In this document: positions 8,738-18,369 of the stretch, in pieces | Position numbering within the stretch: position 1 is the stretch's first letter | How the letters are laid out: each line of letters starts with the position of its first letter | DNA from: DASQUK01 sp046723645 | GTDB taxonomy: Bacteria; Actinomycetota; Acidimicrobiia; Acidimicrobiales; VFJN01 | DNA: 57,397 nucleotides | Assembly (NCBI GenBank): GCA_046723645.1 | Contig: JBKOUY010000222.1 | Location: 1-57,397 of the forward strand | Direction: 5' to 3' | Position numbers and translations under genes: made by a program | Notes under the pieces: model-generated | Database searches by the model: none | What the model was told of the DNA's origin: nothing | What the model saw: only the letters and a program-made list of their open reading frames with translations

Positions 8738-9931
8738 CTAGGCGGTCGCCAGCGTGCGGGCCTCGGTGCCGCGCCCGTGAGTGAGGTTCTCGCCCGAGGC
8801 GGGGTCGAACAGGTGCATGCGGCTGGGGTCGAGCCAGAGGCTGGCGTTCTCGCCCTCCGACACCTGGCTGTCGGCGTCGAGAATGACCACCAGTTGGGTG
8901 CGGATCTGTTCCATGTCCAGCTCGGTCGCCAGCTCCGCGAGCGGGGCCCGCACCTCCTCGGGCGCCTCGAACGGGATGTAGGCGTACTGCTCGGCGCCCA
9001 GCCACTCGATCACGTCGACGTGCGCCTCGAAGGTGAGGCCCTGCGAGCGGCGGGCGTCGTCCAGCAGGGTGGCGTCCTCGAAGTGCTCGGGCCGCGCACC
9101 GGCGATGAGAATGTCGTGACCCTGCACCTCGTCGGCCATTTCGCGGGACAACTTGATGTCGCCGATCGGGAGGTGCAGCGTGGCGCCCTCCACGCCGGCG
9201 GGCATGAAGTTCATGGGCGGCGAGCCGATGAACCCGGCCACGAACAGGTTGACCGGCTGCTCGTAGAGCTCGCGAGGCACGTCCACCTGCTGCAGCACAC
9301 CCCTGCGCAGCACCGCCACCCGGTCACCCAACGTGATGGCCTCGACCTGGTCGTGGGTCACGTACACGGTGGTGATCCCGAGCCGGTTCTGCAGGCGGGA
9401 TATCTCCGTGCGCACCTGGCCGCGCAACTTGGCGTCGAGGTTCGACAGCGGCTCGTCGAAGAGAAAGGCGTCCGCCTCTCGCACGATCGCCCGCCCCATC
9501 GCCACTCGCTGGCGCTGACCACCCGAGAGTTGGGCCGGCTTGCGGTCGAAGAACTCCCGCAGCTCGAGCAGATCGGCCGCCCGCTCGACGCGCTCGCGCA
9601 CCTGGTCGTCGGGCACCTTGTGCAGCCGCAGGGGAAAGGCGATGTTCTCGTACACGGTCAGGTGGGGGTAAAGGGCATAGTTCTGGAACACCATGGCCAG
9701 GTTGCGGTCGCGCGGCGCCTTGTCATTGACCCGCTGGTCGCCGATGTAGACGTCGCCCGACGTGATGTCCTCGAGGCCGACGATCATGCGCAGGACCGTG
9801 GATTTCCCGGACCCCGACGGCCCCACGAGGATCACGAACTCGCCGTCGTCGATCTCGAGGTTGACGTCGTCGACCGCGGGTTCCCCGGTGCCGAAGTCCT
9901 TGGTCACGTGCTCGAGCCGGATCTGGGCCAT
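8738..9931 (-). CDS. ABC sugar importer ATPase (SugC/UgpC/MsmX type)
   Basis: The 397-residue nucleotide-binding subunit has Walker A GPSGSGKST at about 37-45, the Q-loop VFQNYALYPH, signature LSGGQRQR from 135 and Walker B AFLFDEP from 155. A C-terminal TOBE/OB domain of about 150 residues is typical of carbohydrate importers. In this family the subunit sits on the cytoplasmic face and drives the two permeases. It is the last gene of a four-gene unit in the same order as the mycobacterial lpqY-sugA-sugB-sugC trehalose importer. The trehalose or disaccharide substrate is inferred, not shown. Confidence 0.93.
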   Translation of the reverse strand: MAQIRLEHVTKDFGTGEPAVDDVNLEIDDGEFVILVGPSGSGKSTVLRMIVGLEDITSGDVYIGDQRVNDKAPRDRNLAMVFQNYALYPHLTVYENIAFPLRLHKVPDDQVRERVERAADLLELREFFDRKPAQLSGGQRQRVAMGRAIVREADAFLFDEPLSNLDAKLRGQVRTEISRLQNRLGITTVYVTHDQVEAITLGDRVAVLRRGVLQQVDVPRELYEQPVNLFVAGFIGSPPMNFMPAGVEGATLHLPIGDIKLSREMADEVQGHDILIAGARPEHFEDATLLDDARRSQGLTFEAHVDVIEWLGAEQYAYIPFEAPEEVRAPLAELATELDMEQIRTQLVVILDADSQVSEGENASLWLDPSRMHLFDPASGENLTHGRGTEARTLATA

Positions 9932-9953
9932 GCGAGCGTGCCTCCTGGCTTAG

Positions 9954-10781
9954 TTATCCCTTCACCGCGCCGGAGGTGAGGCCGGCGACGATCCTGCGCT
10001 GGAAGATGAGCACCAGTGCGATCACCGGGATGGTCACGATCACCGATGCGGCCGAGATGGCCGCGGTCGGCTGCTGGAAGAACGACTCGCCGGTGAAGAA
10101 CGCCAGCGCCGCCGGCACCGGCCGGGCGGCGTCGGTGGCGGTGAGCGAGATGCCGAACACGAAGTCGTTCCAGGCGAAGAAGAAGGCGAGGATGGCAGCG
10201 GTGAACACCCCCGGCGCCGCCAGCGGGACGATCACCTTGCGGAACGCCTGCCAGGGCGTCGCCCCGTCGACCTGGGCCGCCTGCTCCATCTCCCACGGGA
10301 TCTCCCGGAAGAACGCCGACAGCACCCAGATCGACAACGGCAGCGTGAACGACACGTAGGGGATGATCAGCCCGATCCAGGTGTCGTAGATGCCCAGTGA
10401 CCGCCACATGTCGAACAGCGGCCCCACCAGGGCGACGGTGGGGAAGATGGCGATGGCCAACGCCGACGACAGCACGAGGCGCTTGCCCCGGAACTGGAGC
10501 CGGGCGATGGCGTAGGCCGCGACGGTGGCCAGCGCCACCGAAATCGTCGTGGCGATGAGCGAGATGCCGATCGAGTTGCGCAGCGCGCTGGTGAACAGGT
10601 TGGTGTCGAACACCGTGCGGTAGTTGTCGAGCGACCAGTGCGAGGGCAGGAACTTCTTGTTGTTGATGTCGTCGCCCTCCTTGAACGACAGCGACACGAT
10701 CCATGCCACCGGCAGCAGCGTGTAGACGAGGATCGCCAGTCCGGCGAGTCCCCAACCCACCCTGGAGCGCAACGAGTTCAT
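9954..10781 (-). CDS. ABC sugar importer permease (SugB/MalG type)
   Basis: The 275-residue membrane protein starts with a short basic segment and a transmembrane helix, and has about six helices in all. The EAA loop that contacts the ATPase is visible as EMEQAAQVDGATPWQAFRK, followed by VIVPLAAPG. Length and layout match the MalG-type partner of disaccharide importers. The start codon lies one base beyond the stop of the upstream permease gene, which indicates translational coupling. Confidence 0.93.
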   Translation of the reverse strand: MNSLRSRVGWGLAGLAILVYTLLPVAWIVSLSFKEGDDINNKKFLPSHWSLDNYRTVFDTNLFTSALRNSIGISLIATTISVALATVAAYAIARLQFRGKRLVLSSALAIAIFPTVALVGPLFDMWRSLGIYDTWIGLIIPYVSFTLPLSIWVLSAFFREIPWEMEQAAQVDGATPWQAFRKVIVPLAAPGVFTAAILAFFFAWNDFVFGISLTATDAARPVPAALAFFTGESFFQQPTAAISAASVIVTIPVIALVLIFQRRIVAGLTSGAVKG

Positions 10782-10782
10782 C

Positions 10783-11733
10783 TCAGTCCCCCCTCACCTG
10801 TCCCAGGTCCACGTTGAAGCCCCGAATGATCGCGGCGGCTATGAGCACCACGGAGAGGAACAGCAGCACCGACACCGCGCCGCCCAGGCCCAGTTCGGTG
10901 CGGGTGATGGTCTGGCGGAAGGCGAGGATCGACAAGCTCTCGGTCTTCTCGGCGCCGCCGGTCATGATGAAGATGGTGTCGAAGATGCGGAAGGCGTCGA
11001 GCGTGCGGAACAGCAGCGCGACCAGGATCGCGCCCTTCATGTTGGGAATCGTCACCCGCCACAGCCGCTGCCACGCGGTGGCGCCGTCGACCTTGGCCGC
11101 CTCCTGCAACTCCTCGGGTACCTGGGCCAACCCGGCGAGCAGCAGCAGCGAGATGAACGGCGTCGTCTTCCACACCTCGGCCAGGATGATCACCGCCAGC
11201 GCCGACCACCGGTCCGAGAACCAGGCCTTGTCGCCCAGCCCGAACCACTCGTTGACGAAGCCCGAGTCGAGGGCGAAGGCGTACTGCCAGGCGAAGGCGG
11301 CGACCACGGTGATGATGCCGTAGGGGATGAGGATCGCCGTGCGGACCGTACGGCGCCCGAAGATGATGCGGTGCATCACCGTGGCGAAGGCGAAACCGAT
11401 GACCAGCTCGACGGCCACGGTGATCACGGTGATGAACACGGTGGTGAAGACGTCCTGCCACCACAGGCTGTCGGTGAGCACGACGCCGTAGTTGCGCAGG
11501 CCGACGAACTCCTTCGCCGCCGGGTCGGTCAGCCGGTAGCTGTAGAGCGACAGATACACCGCCCTGCCCAGCGGATAGGCGGTGACCGCCAGCATGACGA
11601 CCACCGCCGGCGCGACCAGGTACCAGCCGAGGCGCTGCTCGTCGCGGGCCCGCTCGCTGAGACGGGCGGGGCGGGGCGCCCGCACGTCCCGGCCGGCGTC
11701 GCCGGTACCCGGGGGTGCGGTCACGGTGGTCAT
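10783..11733 (-). CDS. ABC sugar importer permease (SugA/MalF type)
   Basis: The 316-residue product has a cytoplasmic N-terminus of about 35 residues and six predicted membrane helices. Its EAA motif reads ELQEAAKVDGATAWQRLWR followed by VTIPNMKG. ATG 11733 was chosen over the earlier in-frame codon because it starts a conventional MTTVTAPP segment and lies 13 bases after the binding-protein stop. It pairs with the next permease to form the channel of the importer. Confidence 0.92.
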   Translation of the reverse strand: MTTVTAPPGTGDAGRDVRAPRPARLSERARDEQRLGWYLVAPAVVVMLAVTAYPLGRAVYLSLYSYRLTDPAAKEFVGLRNYGVVLTDSLWWQDVFTTVFITVITVAVELVIGFAFATVMHRIIFGRRTVRTAILIPYGIITVVAAFAWQYAFALDSGFVNEWFGLGDKAWFSDRWSALAVIILAEVWKTTPFISLLLLAGLAQVPEELQEAAKVDGATAWQRLWRVTIPNMKGAILVALLFRTLDAFRIFDTIFIMTGGAEKTESLSILAFRQTITRTELGLGGAVSVLLFLSVVLIAAAIIRGFNVDLGQVRGD

Positions 11734-11746
11734 CCTCGCTTCCTCC

Positions 11747-13069
11747 CTACAACAGCTGCCGGTCCTGCAACACACCGACGATTAGGTCGTCGGCCTTGCG
11801 CGGGGTCGAATCGGGGTTGACGCTGGCCGGCGGGTGGTACTCACGCACGGTCGCCGAGCTCACATCGGTGTAGTAGGCGCTGCGGGGCCGGGGCCCGGCG
11901 GTGTCGATCGAGTCGCGGATGAGGTCGGCCATGGGGAAGGCCTTGCGGACATCGGCGTTGTCGTACACCGCGGCGCGGGCACCGGAATTGCCCTCGGCGA
12001 TCATGTACTCCGTCTGGCTCTCGACCGAGGTGATGCAGTTCACCGCGGCGACCGCCTCGTCGGGGTGCTTGCTGAAGGCGCCGATGCCGAGGTCGATGCC
12101 GCCCAGGGCCGGCGCGCTCTCGGTCCCCGAGTCGACCTGGGGGAAGCGCGCCCAGCCGATGTCGTCGAACACAGCCTTGTCGAGGGACCCATCGTCGACC
12201 GCGCTGCGGGCGGCGCCGTAGATGTAGGGCCAGTTGATCATGAACCCGCCGTTGTCGGCCTGGAACCCCAACCGCGCATTCTCCTCGATGGCGGTGGAGA
12301 TGGCCGGGTCGCCGACCCTGGTGGCCACACGGTGGATGATCTCGGCGGCCTTCCGTCCAGGACCGGTGTCGAGCTCGGGGATCGCGTCCTTGCCGGCCTC
12401 GGGATCCTTCAGCACCTCGCCACCGGCCGAGAGGACCAGGGCGTTGATCAACACCATGTAGCCCTCGTAGCGGGCGCCGGTGACCTCGACCGTGGTGTTG
12501 GTCTGCTCAGCCGCTTTGATGACCTGGTCCCACGTGACCGGCCCACTGGCAGGATCGATGCCGGCCTGCTCGGCCACCGACTTGCGGTACCACAGGAGCT
12601 GGGTGTTGGCCCAGAACGGGGCCGCCACCACCTTGTCGTTCCACTTCACGGTCTCGGCAGGACCGTCGAGCACGTCCTTCGTGACCATGGCGGCCTCGTC
12701 GTCGCTGAAGGGACGGAGGAAGCCGGCGTTGGCGAACTCGGGCACGAACACCGGGTCGAGGCTCATGATGTCGATCGAGCTGTCGTCGGCGGCGAGCCGG
12801 CGCACGAGCTGCTCGCGCTGGCCGTCGGCGTCGGTGGGCAGCAGGGCTACGTCGATGCGGTAGGCGCCATCGGCGGCCTTGGTGCACTTGGCCGCCAGGT
12901 CCTGCTGCCCGCCGTTGTCGGGGTTGATGTACCAGGTCAGCGTGGGGACACCGCCGCCACCGCCGCCGCATGCCACCAGGATCCCGCTGCCCGCCAGGAT
13001 CGCCGCCGCCAAGGCCACGCGTGACCGGCCCCCAGATACCGGCCGCCGGGGGGTCGACGAGCCGAGCAC
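11747..13069 (-). CDS. LpqY-like sugar-binding lipoprotein of an ABC importer
   Basis: The 440-residue extracytoplasmic binding protein has a basic start, a hydrophobic segment and a lipobox LVAC with the lipidated Cys34, followed by a glycine spacer. Segments such as NTQLLWYRKS, LSAGGEVL, NWPYIYGAA and GGIDLGIGAFSKHPDEA follow the pattern of mycobacterial LpqY, the trehalose receptor. Gene order also agrees with that system. The GTG at 13069 was preferred because an AAGG-type site precedes it and it gives a compact signal peptide. GTG 13123 is an alternative. No sugar hydrolase is nearby, so the substrate remains an inference. Confidence 0.88.
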   Translation of the reverse strand: MLGSSTPRRPVSGGRSRVALAAAILAGSGILVACGGGGGGVPTLTWYINPDNGGQQDLAAKCTKAADGAYRIDVALLPTDADGQREQLVRRLAADDSSIDIMSLDPVFVPEFANAGFLRPFSDDEAAMVTKDVLDGPAETVKWNDKVVAAPFWANTQLLWYRKSVAEQAGIDPASGPVTWDQVIKAAEQTNTTVEVTGARYEGYMVLINALVLSAGGEVLKDPEAGKDAIPELDTGPGRKAAEIIHRVATRVGDPAISTAIEENARLGFQADNGGFMINWPYIYGAARSAVDDGSLDKAVFDDIGWARFPQVDSGTESAPALGGIDLGIGAFSKHPDEAVAAVNCITSVESQTEYMIAEGNSGARAAVYDNADVRKAFPMADLIRDSIDTAGPRPRSAYYTDVSSATVREYHPPASVNPDSTPRKADDLIVGVLQDRQLL

Positions 13070-13135
13070 CGTATGCGGCCTTACCCCACCGATGGTGGCG
13101 TTAATCAGGCGCTGCGTTCGCACGCGCTCGGTCGC

Positions 13136-13166
13136 TTGACCCTCCCCTTGGGGGAGGGCCGATGCT
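13136..13166 (+). promoter_or_regulatory. MerR-type promoter-operator of the SRPBCC-merR operon
   Basis: A -35 box TTGACC (13136-13141) and a -10-like GATGCT (13161-13166) are separated by 19 bases, the long spacer typical of MerR-controlled promoters. The spacer region holds a perfect dyad, CCCTCCCC-TTG-GGGGAGGG (13140-13158). The -10 ends six bases before the ATG at 13173, so the message is probably leaderless. The MerR protein encoded second in this operon is the obvious candidate regulator. Confidence 0.75.
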
Positions 13167-13172
13167 GCCCGC

Positions 13173-13586
13173 ATGGCTTCACTACGGAGAGAGATCGAGC
13201 TCGCACGTGACCCCGACGAGGTGTGGGACGCGATCCGCGACGTCGGCGCCGTGCACCACCGCCTGGCCCGGGACTTCGTGGTCGACACGAGGATGGACGA
13301 CCCGGCGGCCAGGCTGGTGACCTTCGCCAACGGCGCGGTGGTGCGGGAGCTGATCGTCGACGTCGATGACCATCGCCGCCGGGTGGCGTACGCCGCCGTC
13401 GAGGGGCCACTGGGCTCCACCCACCACAACGCGTCCTTCGAGGTGACGCCCGGGCCCGGCGGGGGGACGCTGCTGGTCTGGATCGCCGACCTGCTCCCCG
13501 ACGACGTGGCGCCGGCGGTCGAGGGGATGATGGACCTGGGCGTCGCGGCCATGCGGCGCACCCTCGACGGTGTCGAGGTGGCCTAG
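13173..13586 (+). CDS. SRPBCC-superfamily protein (START/Bet v1-like fold)
   Basis: The 137-residue product has the SRPBCC pattern: an opening strand LRREIELARDPDEVWDAI, a middle HHNASFEVTP strand and a long C-terminal helix ending AAMRRTLDGVEVA. Such proteins bind hydrophobic ligands or act as small cyclases, and no catalytic residues can be assigned. It is the first gene of an operon with a MerR regulator 30 bases downstream, and both lie behind a MerR-type promoter. A role in sensing or handling the compound recognised by the regulator is a reasonable inference. Confidence 0.8.
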   Translation: MASLRREIELARDPDEVWDAIRDVGAVHHRLARDFVVDTRMDDPAARLVTFANGAVVRELIVDVDDHRRRVAYAAVEGPLGSTHHNASFEVTPGPGGGTLLVWIADLLPDDVAPAVEGMMDLGVAAMRRTLDGVEVA

Positions 13587-13615
13587 GACCGCCATTGAGG
13601 GGAGGAGACCGCGCC

Positions 13616-14428
13616 GTGGACGCGATGGTGACGATCGGGCAGTTCTCGAAGATGACCTACCTGAGCGTCAAGGCGCTCCGCCACTACCACGACGTGGGGC
13701 TGCTCGAGCCGACCGCCGTCGATTCCTCGTCCGGGTACCGGCTCTACTCGACCCACCAGGTGGCGACTGCGCAGGCGATCAGGCGCTTCCGCGACCTCGA
13801 CATGCCGCTCGACCGGATCCGTGCCGTGCTGGGGGCGCCGGACGTCGCCTCCCGGAACGAGGCCATCCTCGTGCACCTCCGGGACATGCAGGAGCAACTC
13901 GCCCGCACGCAAGCCACCGTCGCGTCGCTGCAGGCGCTGCTGGAGGACGCCGAGTCGCCCCCCGAGGTCGAGCTGCGCTCCGTGTCGGCCATCGCCGCGC
14001 TGGCGATCGCCGAACCGGTCGGGTTCGACGAGTGCGCTGCGTGGCTCGGTGGCGCCCTCGCGGAGCTGCACGAGGCGCTGCGGGGCACCGGCATCGATCC
14101 TGCGGGGCCGGACGGCGCCCTGTACCCCGACGAGTTCTTCGAGCACGGCGCGGGGCAGGTCGTGGCGTTCGTACCGGTCGGTGGGTCCGCCCCGCAGGCT
14201 CAGGTGCGGGCGGCGCGCGCGACCCGTCGCGAGATCGCCGGCGGCGACCTCGCCGTGATGGTCCACGCCGGGCCGTTCGACGACATCGACCGCACCTACG
14301 GGGCGCTGGGCACGGTGGTCGCCGAGCGCGGCATCGGGGCGCCGGGGCCGATCCGCGAGCACTACCTGGCGGACGGCCGTGCCGAGGTGTGCTGGCCGGT
14401 CGTGGGCCCGGCAGCGTCACCTGCGTGA
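13616..14428 (+). CDS. MerR-family regulator with GyrI-like effector-binding domain
   Basis: The 270-residue protein has an N-terminal winged helix (VTIGQFSKMTYLSVKALRHY) and a dimer helix rich in Gln, Leu and Ala at about 75-115. A C-terminal GyrI-like domain (about 125-270) has the EPVGFDECA and AVMVHAGPFDDIDRTYGAL segments. This is the BmrR/TipA architecture, in which binding of a drug or metabolite untwists a 19-base-spaced promoter. The GTG at 13616 is preceded by GGGGAGGAG at ideal distance and was preferred to the earlier ATG at 13595. It probably controls its own operon through the dyad at 13140-13158. Confidence 0.9.
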   Translation: MDAMVTIGQFSKMTYLSVKALRHYHDVGLLEPTAVDSSSGYRLYSTHQVATAQAIRRFRDLDMPLDRIRAVLGAPDVASRNEAILVHLRDMQEQLARTQATVASLQALLEDAESPPEVELRSVSAIAALAIAEPVGFDECAAWLGGALAELHEALRGTGIDPAGPDGALYPDEFFEHGAGQVVAFVPVGGSAPQAQVRAARATRREIAGGDLAVMVHAGPFDDIDRTYGALGTVVAERGIGAPGPIREHYLADGRAEVCWPVVGPAASPA

Positions 14429-14447
14429 TTCTCGGGCTCGACCCTCA

Positions 14448-14453
14448 TACAGT
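14448..14453 (+). promoter_or_regulatory. -10 element of a leaderless promoter for the DUF2461 gene
   Basis: TACAGT ends seven bases before the GTG at 14461 and no ribosome binding site is present, as expected for a leaderless message. No convincing -35 box is visible. Confidence 0.45.
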
Positions 14454-14460
14454 CGGCGCC

Positions 14461-15123
14461 GTGCTGTTCGAGGGATTCGGGACGGGGATCGTCGCGTTCT
14501 ACGTGGAACTGGCCGCCAACAACACCAGGGACTGGTGGCAGGCCAACAAGGCGCGGTACGAGCGAGAGGTCCGGGCGCCGCTGGAGCACCTGCTGGAGGA
14601 TCTCCGGCCGGAGTTCGGCGAGGCCAAGGTGTTCCGGCCCAACCGCGACACCCGGTTCGCCCGGGACAAGTCCCCGTACAAGACCAACGCCGCCGCCGTC
14701 ATCGGCCAGGCGCACGAGGGTGTCGGCACGTACTACCTGTCCGTGTCGGCTGAGGGACTCATGGTCGGTGGCGGCGCCTACATGCCGGCGTCCGACCAGC
14801 TGGCACGGCTGCGTCAGGCGATCGACGACGACAAGACCGGGCCCGAGCTCGAGGCCATCGTCGCTGGCATCCGCCTGAAGGACGGCGAGATCGGCGCCCA
14901 CGACGAGCTCAAGACCGCACCGCGCGGCTATCCCGCCGACCACCCCCGCATCGAGCTCCTCCGCTTCAAGGGGATCATCGGCTGGTGGGACCACGAACCG
15001 GGGCCGTGGCTGCACTCCATCGCCGCCCGCGACAGGGTCGCCGAGGGCTGGCGCTCACTCGTCCCCCTCAACCGCTGGCTGGTCGCCAACGTCGGCCCCA
15101 GCGAGCTCCCGGCCGGGCGGTAG
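14461..15123 (+). CDS. DUF2461 (TIGR02453) family protein
   Basis: The 220-residue protein matches the DUF2461 family. It shows an N-terminal FEGFGTGIVAFYVELAANN, then TRDWWQANKARYE, FRPNRDTRFARDKSPYKTN and the late LLRFKGIIGWW segment. The biochemical role of the family is unknown to me. It is soluble, with no signal or membrane segment. It follows the MerR gene on the same strand with 32 bases between them but has its own likely promoter. It converges on groEL, with a strong hairpin between. Confidence 0.85.
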   Translation: MLFEGFGTGIVAFYVELAANNTRDWWQANKARYEREVRAPLEHLLEDLRPEFGEAKVFRPNRDTRFARDKSPYKTNAAAVIGQAHEGVGTYYLSVSAEGLMVGGGAYMPASDQLARLRQAIDDDKTGPELEAIVAGIRLKDGEIGAHDELKTAPRGYPADHPRIELLRFKGIIGWWDHEPGPWLHSIAARDRVAEGWRSLVPLNRWLVANVGPSELPAGR

Positions 15124-15163
15124 ACGGCGGGCCCGGGAGTCGGCCCGCAGCGGTGGCGCGCAC

Positions 15164-15189
15164 GGGCCCGCCACCGAGGTGGCGGGCCC
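15164..15189. terminator. Bidirectional hairpin terminator between DUF2461 gene and groEL
   Basis: A perfect 11-base stem (GGGCCCGCCAC with GTGGCGGGCCC) closes a CGAG loop in the gap between two convergent genes. There is no T tract on either side, as is common in GC-rich actinobacteria. Confidence 0.75.
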
Positions 15190-15218
15190 ACAAGTGTGCG
15201 TAGCGCAGGGGCTGGGGC

Positions 15219-16862
<1,644 letters not shown>

Positions 16863-16869
16863 CAGCGGC

Positions 16870-17163
16870 TCACTTCTTCACTAGGGCGAGCACGTCACGG
16901 GCCGACAGGACGAGCACGTCCTCGCCGTCGATCGTGACCTCGGTGCCGCCGTACTTGCTGTAGAGGACGGTGTCGCCAACGCTCACCCCGATGGGGATGA
17001 TCTCGCCGGTCTGCTCGGAGCGCTTGCCCGGGCCCACGGCCAGGACCTCGCCCTGCTGCGGCTTCTCCTTGGCGGTGTCGGGGATGACGAGGCCGCTGGC
17101 GGTGGTCTCCTCGCTCTCACCGGGCTTGACGACGATGCGGTCGTCGAGGGGCTGCAGGTTCAT
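16870..17163 (-). CDS. groS: Co-chaperonin GroES (Hsp10)
   Basis: The 97-residue protein caps the GroEL ring. It reads MNLQPLDDRIVVKPGE at the N-terminus. It has the mobile loop (ESEETTASGLVIPDTAKEKPQ) and the beta-barrel GDTVLYSKYGGTEV. The ATG at 17163 follows GGAGG by eight bases and is preferred to an ATG five codons earlier. The upstream region carries CIRCE and two further inverted repeats, so the operon is almost certainly repressed by HrcA outside heat or protein stress. Confidence 0.97.
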   Translation of the reverse strand: MNLQPLDDRIVVKPGESEETTASGLVIPDTAKEKPQQGEVLAVGPGKRSEQTGEIIPIGVSVGDTVLYSKYGGTEVTIDGEDVLVLSARDVLALVKK

Positions 17164-17191
17164 GCGTGTCGCCTCCATTGGCGCTCACTCG

Positions 17192-17235
17192 GCTAACCCG
17201 CGCTGGGTTAGCAGTCTCCCTATGTCGACTGCTAA
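17192..17235 (-). repeat. Two overlapping inverted repeats in the groES leader
   Basis: GCTAACCC-gcgct-GGGTTAGC (17192-17212) and TTAGCAGTC-N10-GACTGCTAA (17208-17235) are both perfect. They share TTAGC at 17208-17212, so an RNA could form only one of the two stems at a time. The outer repeat resembles CIRCE with altered inner bases and a spacer of 10 instead of 9. Confidence 0.7.
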
Positions 17236-17264
17236 CGCTAGGCCACGCCGGTTAGCACTCGCAA
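17235..17264 (-). promoter_or_regulatory. groES promoter
   Basis: Reading leftward, TTGCGA (17264-17259) and TAGCGT (17240-17235) are separated by 18 bases. The -35 box lies inside CIRCE and the second inverted repeat begins at the -10, so both operators would block polymerase. Confidence 0.6.
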
Positions 17265-17278
17265 CCCCCGAGTGCCAG
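17252..17278. promoter_or_regulatory. CIRCE operator (HrcA binding site)
   Basis: TTAGCACTC, nine bases, then GAGTGCCAG matches the CIRCE consensus TTAGCACTC-N9-GAGTGCTAA with two changes near the end of the second arm. The nine-base spacing is exact. Confidence 0.93.
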
Positions 17279-17321
17279 CAGCTTAGGCCGGCTCCGGCAC
17301 CGGGTTGCGTACGGCGCAGCC

Positions 17322-18323
17322 TCAGGCGACGGGGAGGCGAAGGTTCGGCGTCGCGCCCGTGTCGAGCGGCGAGGGCCCGTCCGATCGCAGCCGCCACCAG
17401 CCGGCGGCGGCGATCATCGCGGCGTTGTCGGTGCACATCGACCGGCTGGGGACGAACGGGCGGATGCCGTCCTCGTCGCACGCCTCCACGAACCGGGAGC
17501 GCAGCGAGCTGTTGGCCGCCACCCCGCCACCGAGGCACAGCCCCTTGGCGCCGACGTCGCGGGCGGCCTTGCGGGCCTTGGTGACCAGGACGTCGACGAC
17601 GGCCTCCTGGAAGCTGGCCGCCACGTCGGCGGTGGCGACGTCAGGGTGCCTGCGGACGTGGTTGACCACCGCCGTCTTCAGGCCGCTGAAGCTGAAGTCG
17701 TAGTCGCGGTCGAGCATGGCGCGGGGAAAGGCGATGGCATGCGGGTCGCCATCGGCGGCGATGCGGTCGATGACCGGGCCCCCGGGGTAGCCGAGGCCCA
17801 GGAAGCGGGCGACCTTGTCGAACGCCTCGCCGGCGGCGTCGTCGATGGTCGAGCCGAGCATGCGGTACCGGCCGTGGTCCTCCATGTGGACCAGCAGGGT
17901 GTGGCCCCCTGACACCAGCAGCACGACGAGCGGCAGCTCGAGGTCGGGCTCCTCGAGGAACGAGGCGTACAGGTGGCCCTCGAGGTGGTTGACGGCCACG
18001 AAGGGTACGTCCCACACGAGGGCGAAGGCCTTGGCCGCGCTGACGCCGACGAGTAGCGAGCCGACGAGGCCCGGCCCGGCCGTGGCGGCGACGGCCTCGA
18101 TGTCCTGGTCCGCGACGCCGGACTCGACCAGCGCCTGCGCCACGACGGGGGTGAGCAGCTCGACATGGGCCCGGCTGGCGATCTCGGGGACGACGCCGCC
18201 GTAGCGGGCGTGGCGGTCGATCTGGCTGGCCACCACCGACGAGCGCACACGCGTGGCGCGCTCGACCACCGCGGCGGCGGTCTCGTCGCACGACGTCTCG
18301 ATGCCAAGGATCACGTCGGCCAT
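17322..18323 (-). CDS. tsaD: tRNA N6-threonylcarbamoyltransferase subunit TsaD
   Basis: The protein transfers the threonylcarbamoyl group to A37 of ANN-decoding tRNAs, as part of the TsaB-TsaD-TsaE complex. The 333-residue sequence begins MADVILGIETSCDETAAAV and has the metal-binding pair His113 and His117 in VNHLEGHLYA. A late aspartate lies in CTDNAAMIAAAG, all in ASKHA-fold context. It follows rimI, tsaB and tsaE in the same direction. It reads toward groES, which keeps its own promoter. Confidence 0.97.
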   Translation of the reverse strand: MADVILGIETSCDETAAAVVERATRVRSSVVASQIDRHARYGGVVPEIASRAHVELLTPVVAQALVESGVADQDIEAVAATAGPGLVGSLLVGVSAAKAFALVWDVPFVAVNHLEGHLYASFLEEPDLELPLVVLLVSGGHTLLVHMEDHGRYRMLGSTIDDAAGEAFDKVARFLGLGYPGGPVIDRIAADGDPHAIAFPRAMLDRDYDFSFSGLKTAVVNHVRRHPDVATADVAASFQEAVVDVLVTKARKAARDVGAKGLCLGGGVAANSSLRSRFVEACDEDGIRPFVPSRSMCTDNAAMIAAAGWWRLRSDGPSPLDTGATPNLRLPVA

Positions 18324-18369
18324 CGGCCAGGAAGCCTACGGCCGAAGTCGGCGGGAGGTGTTGGGGGAC

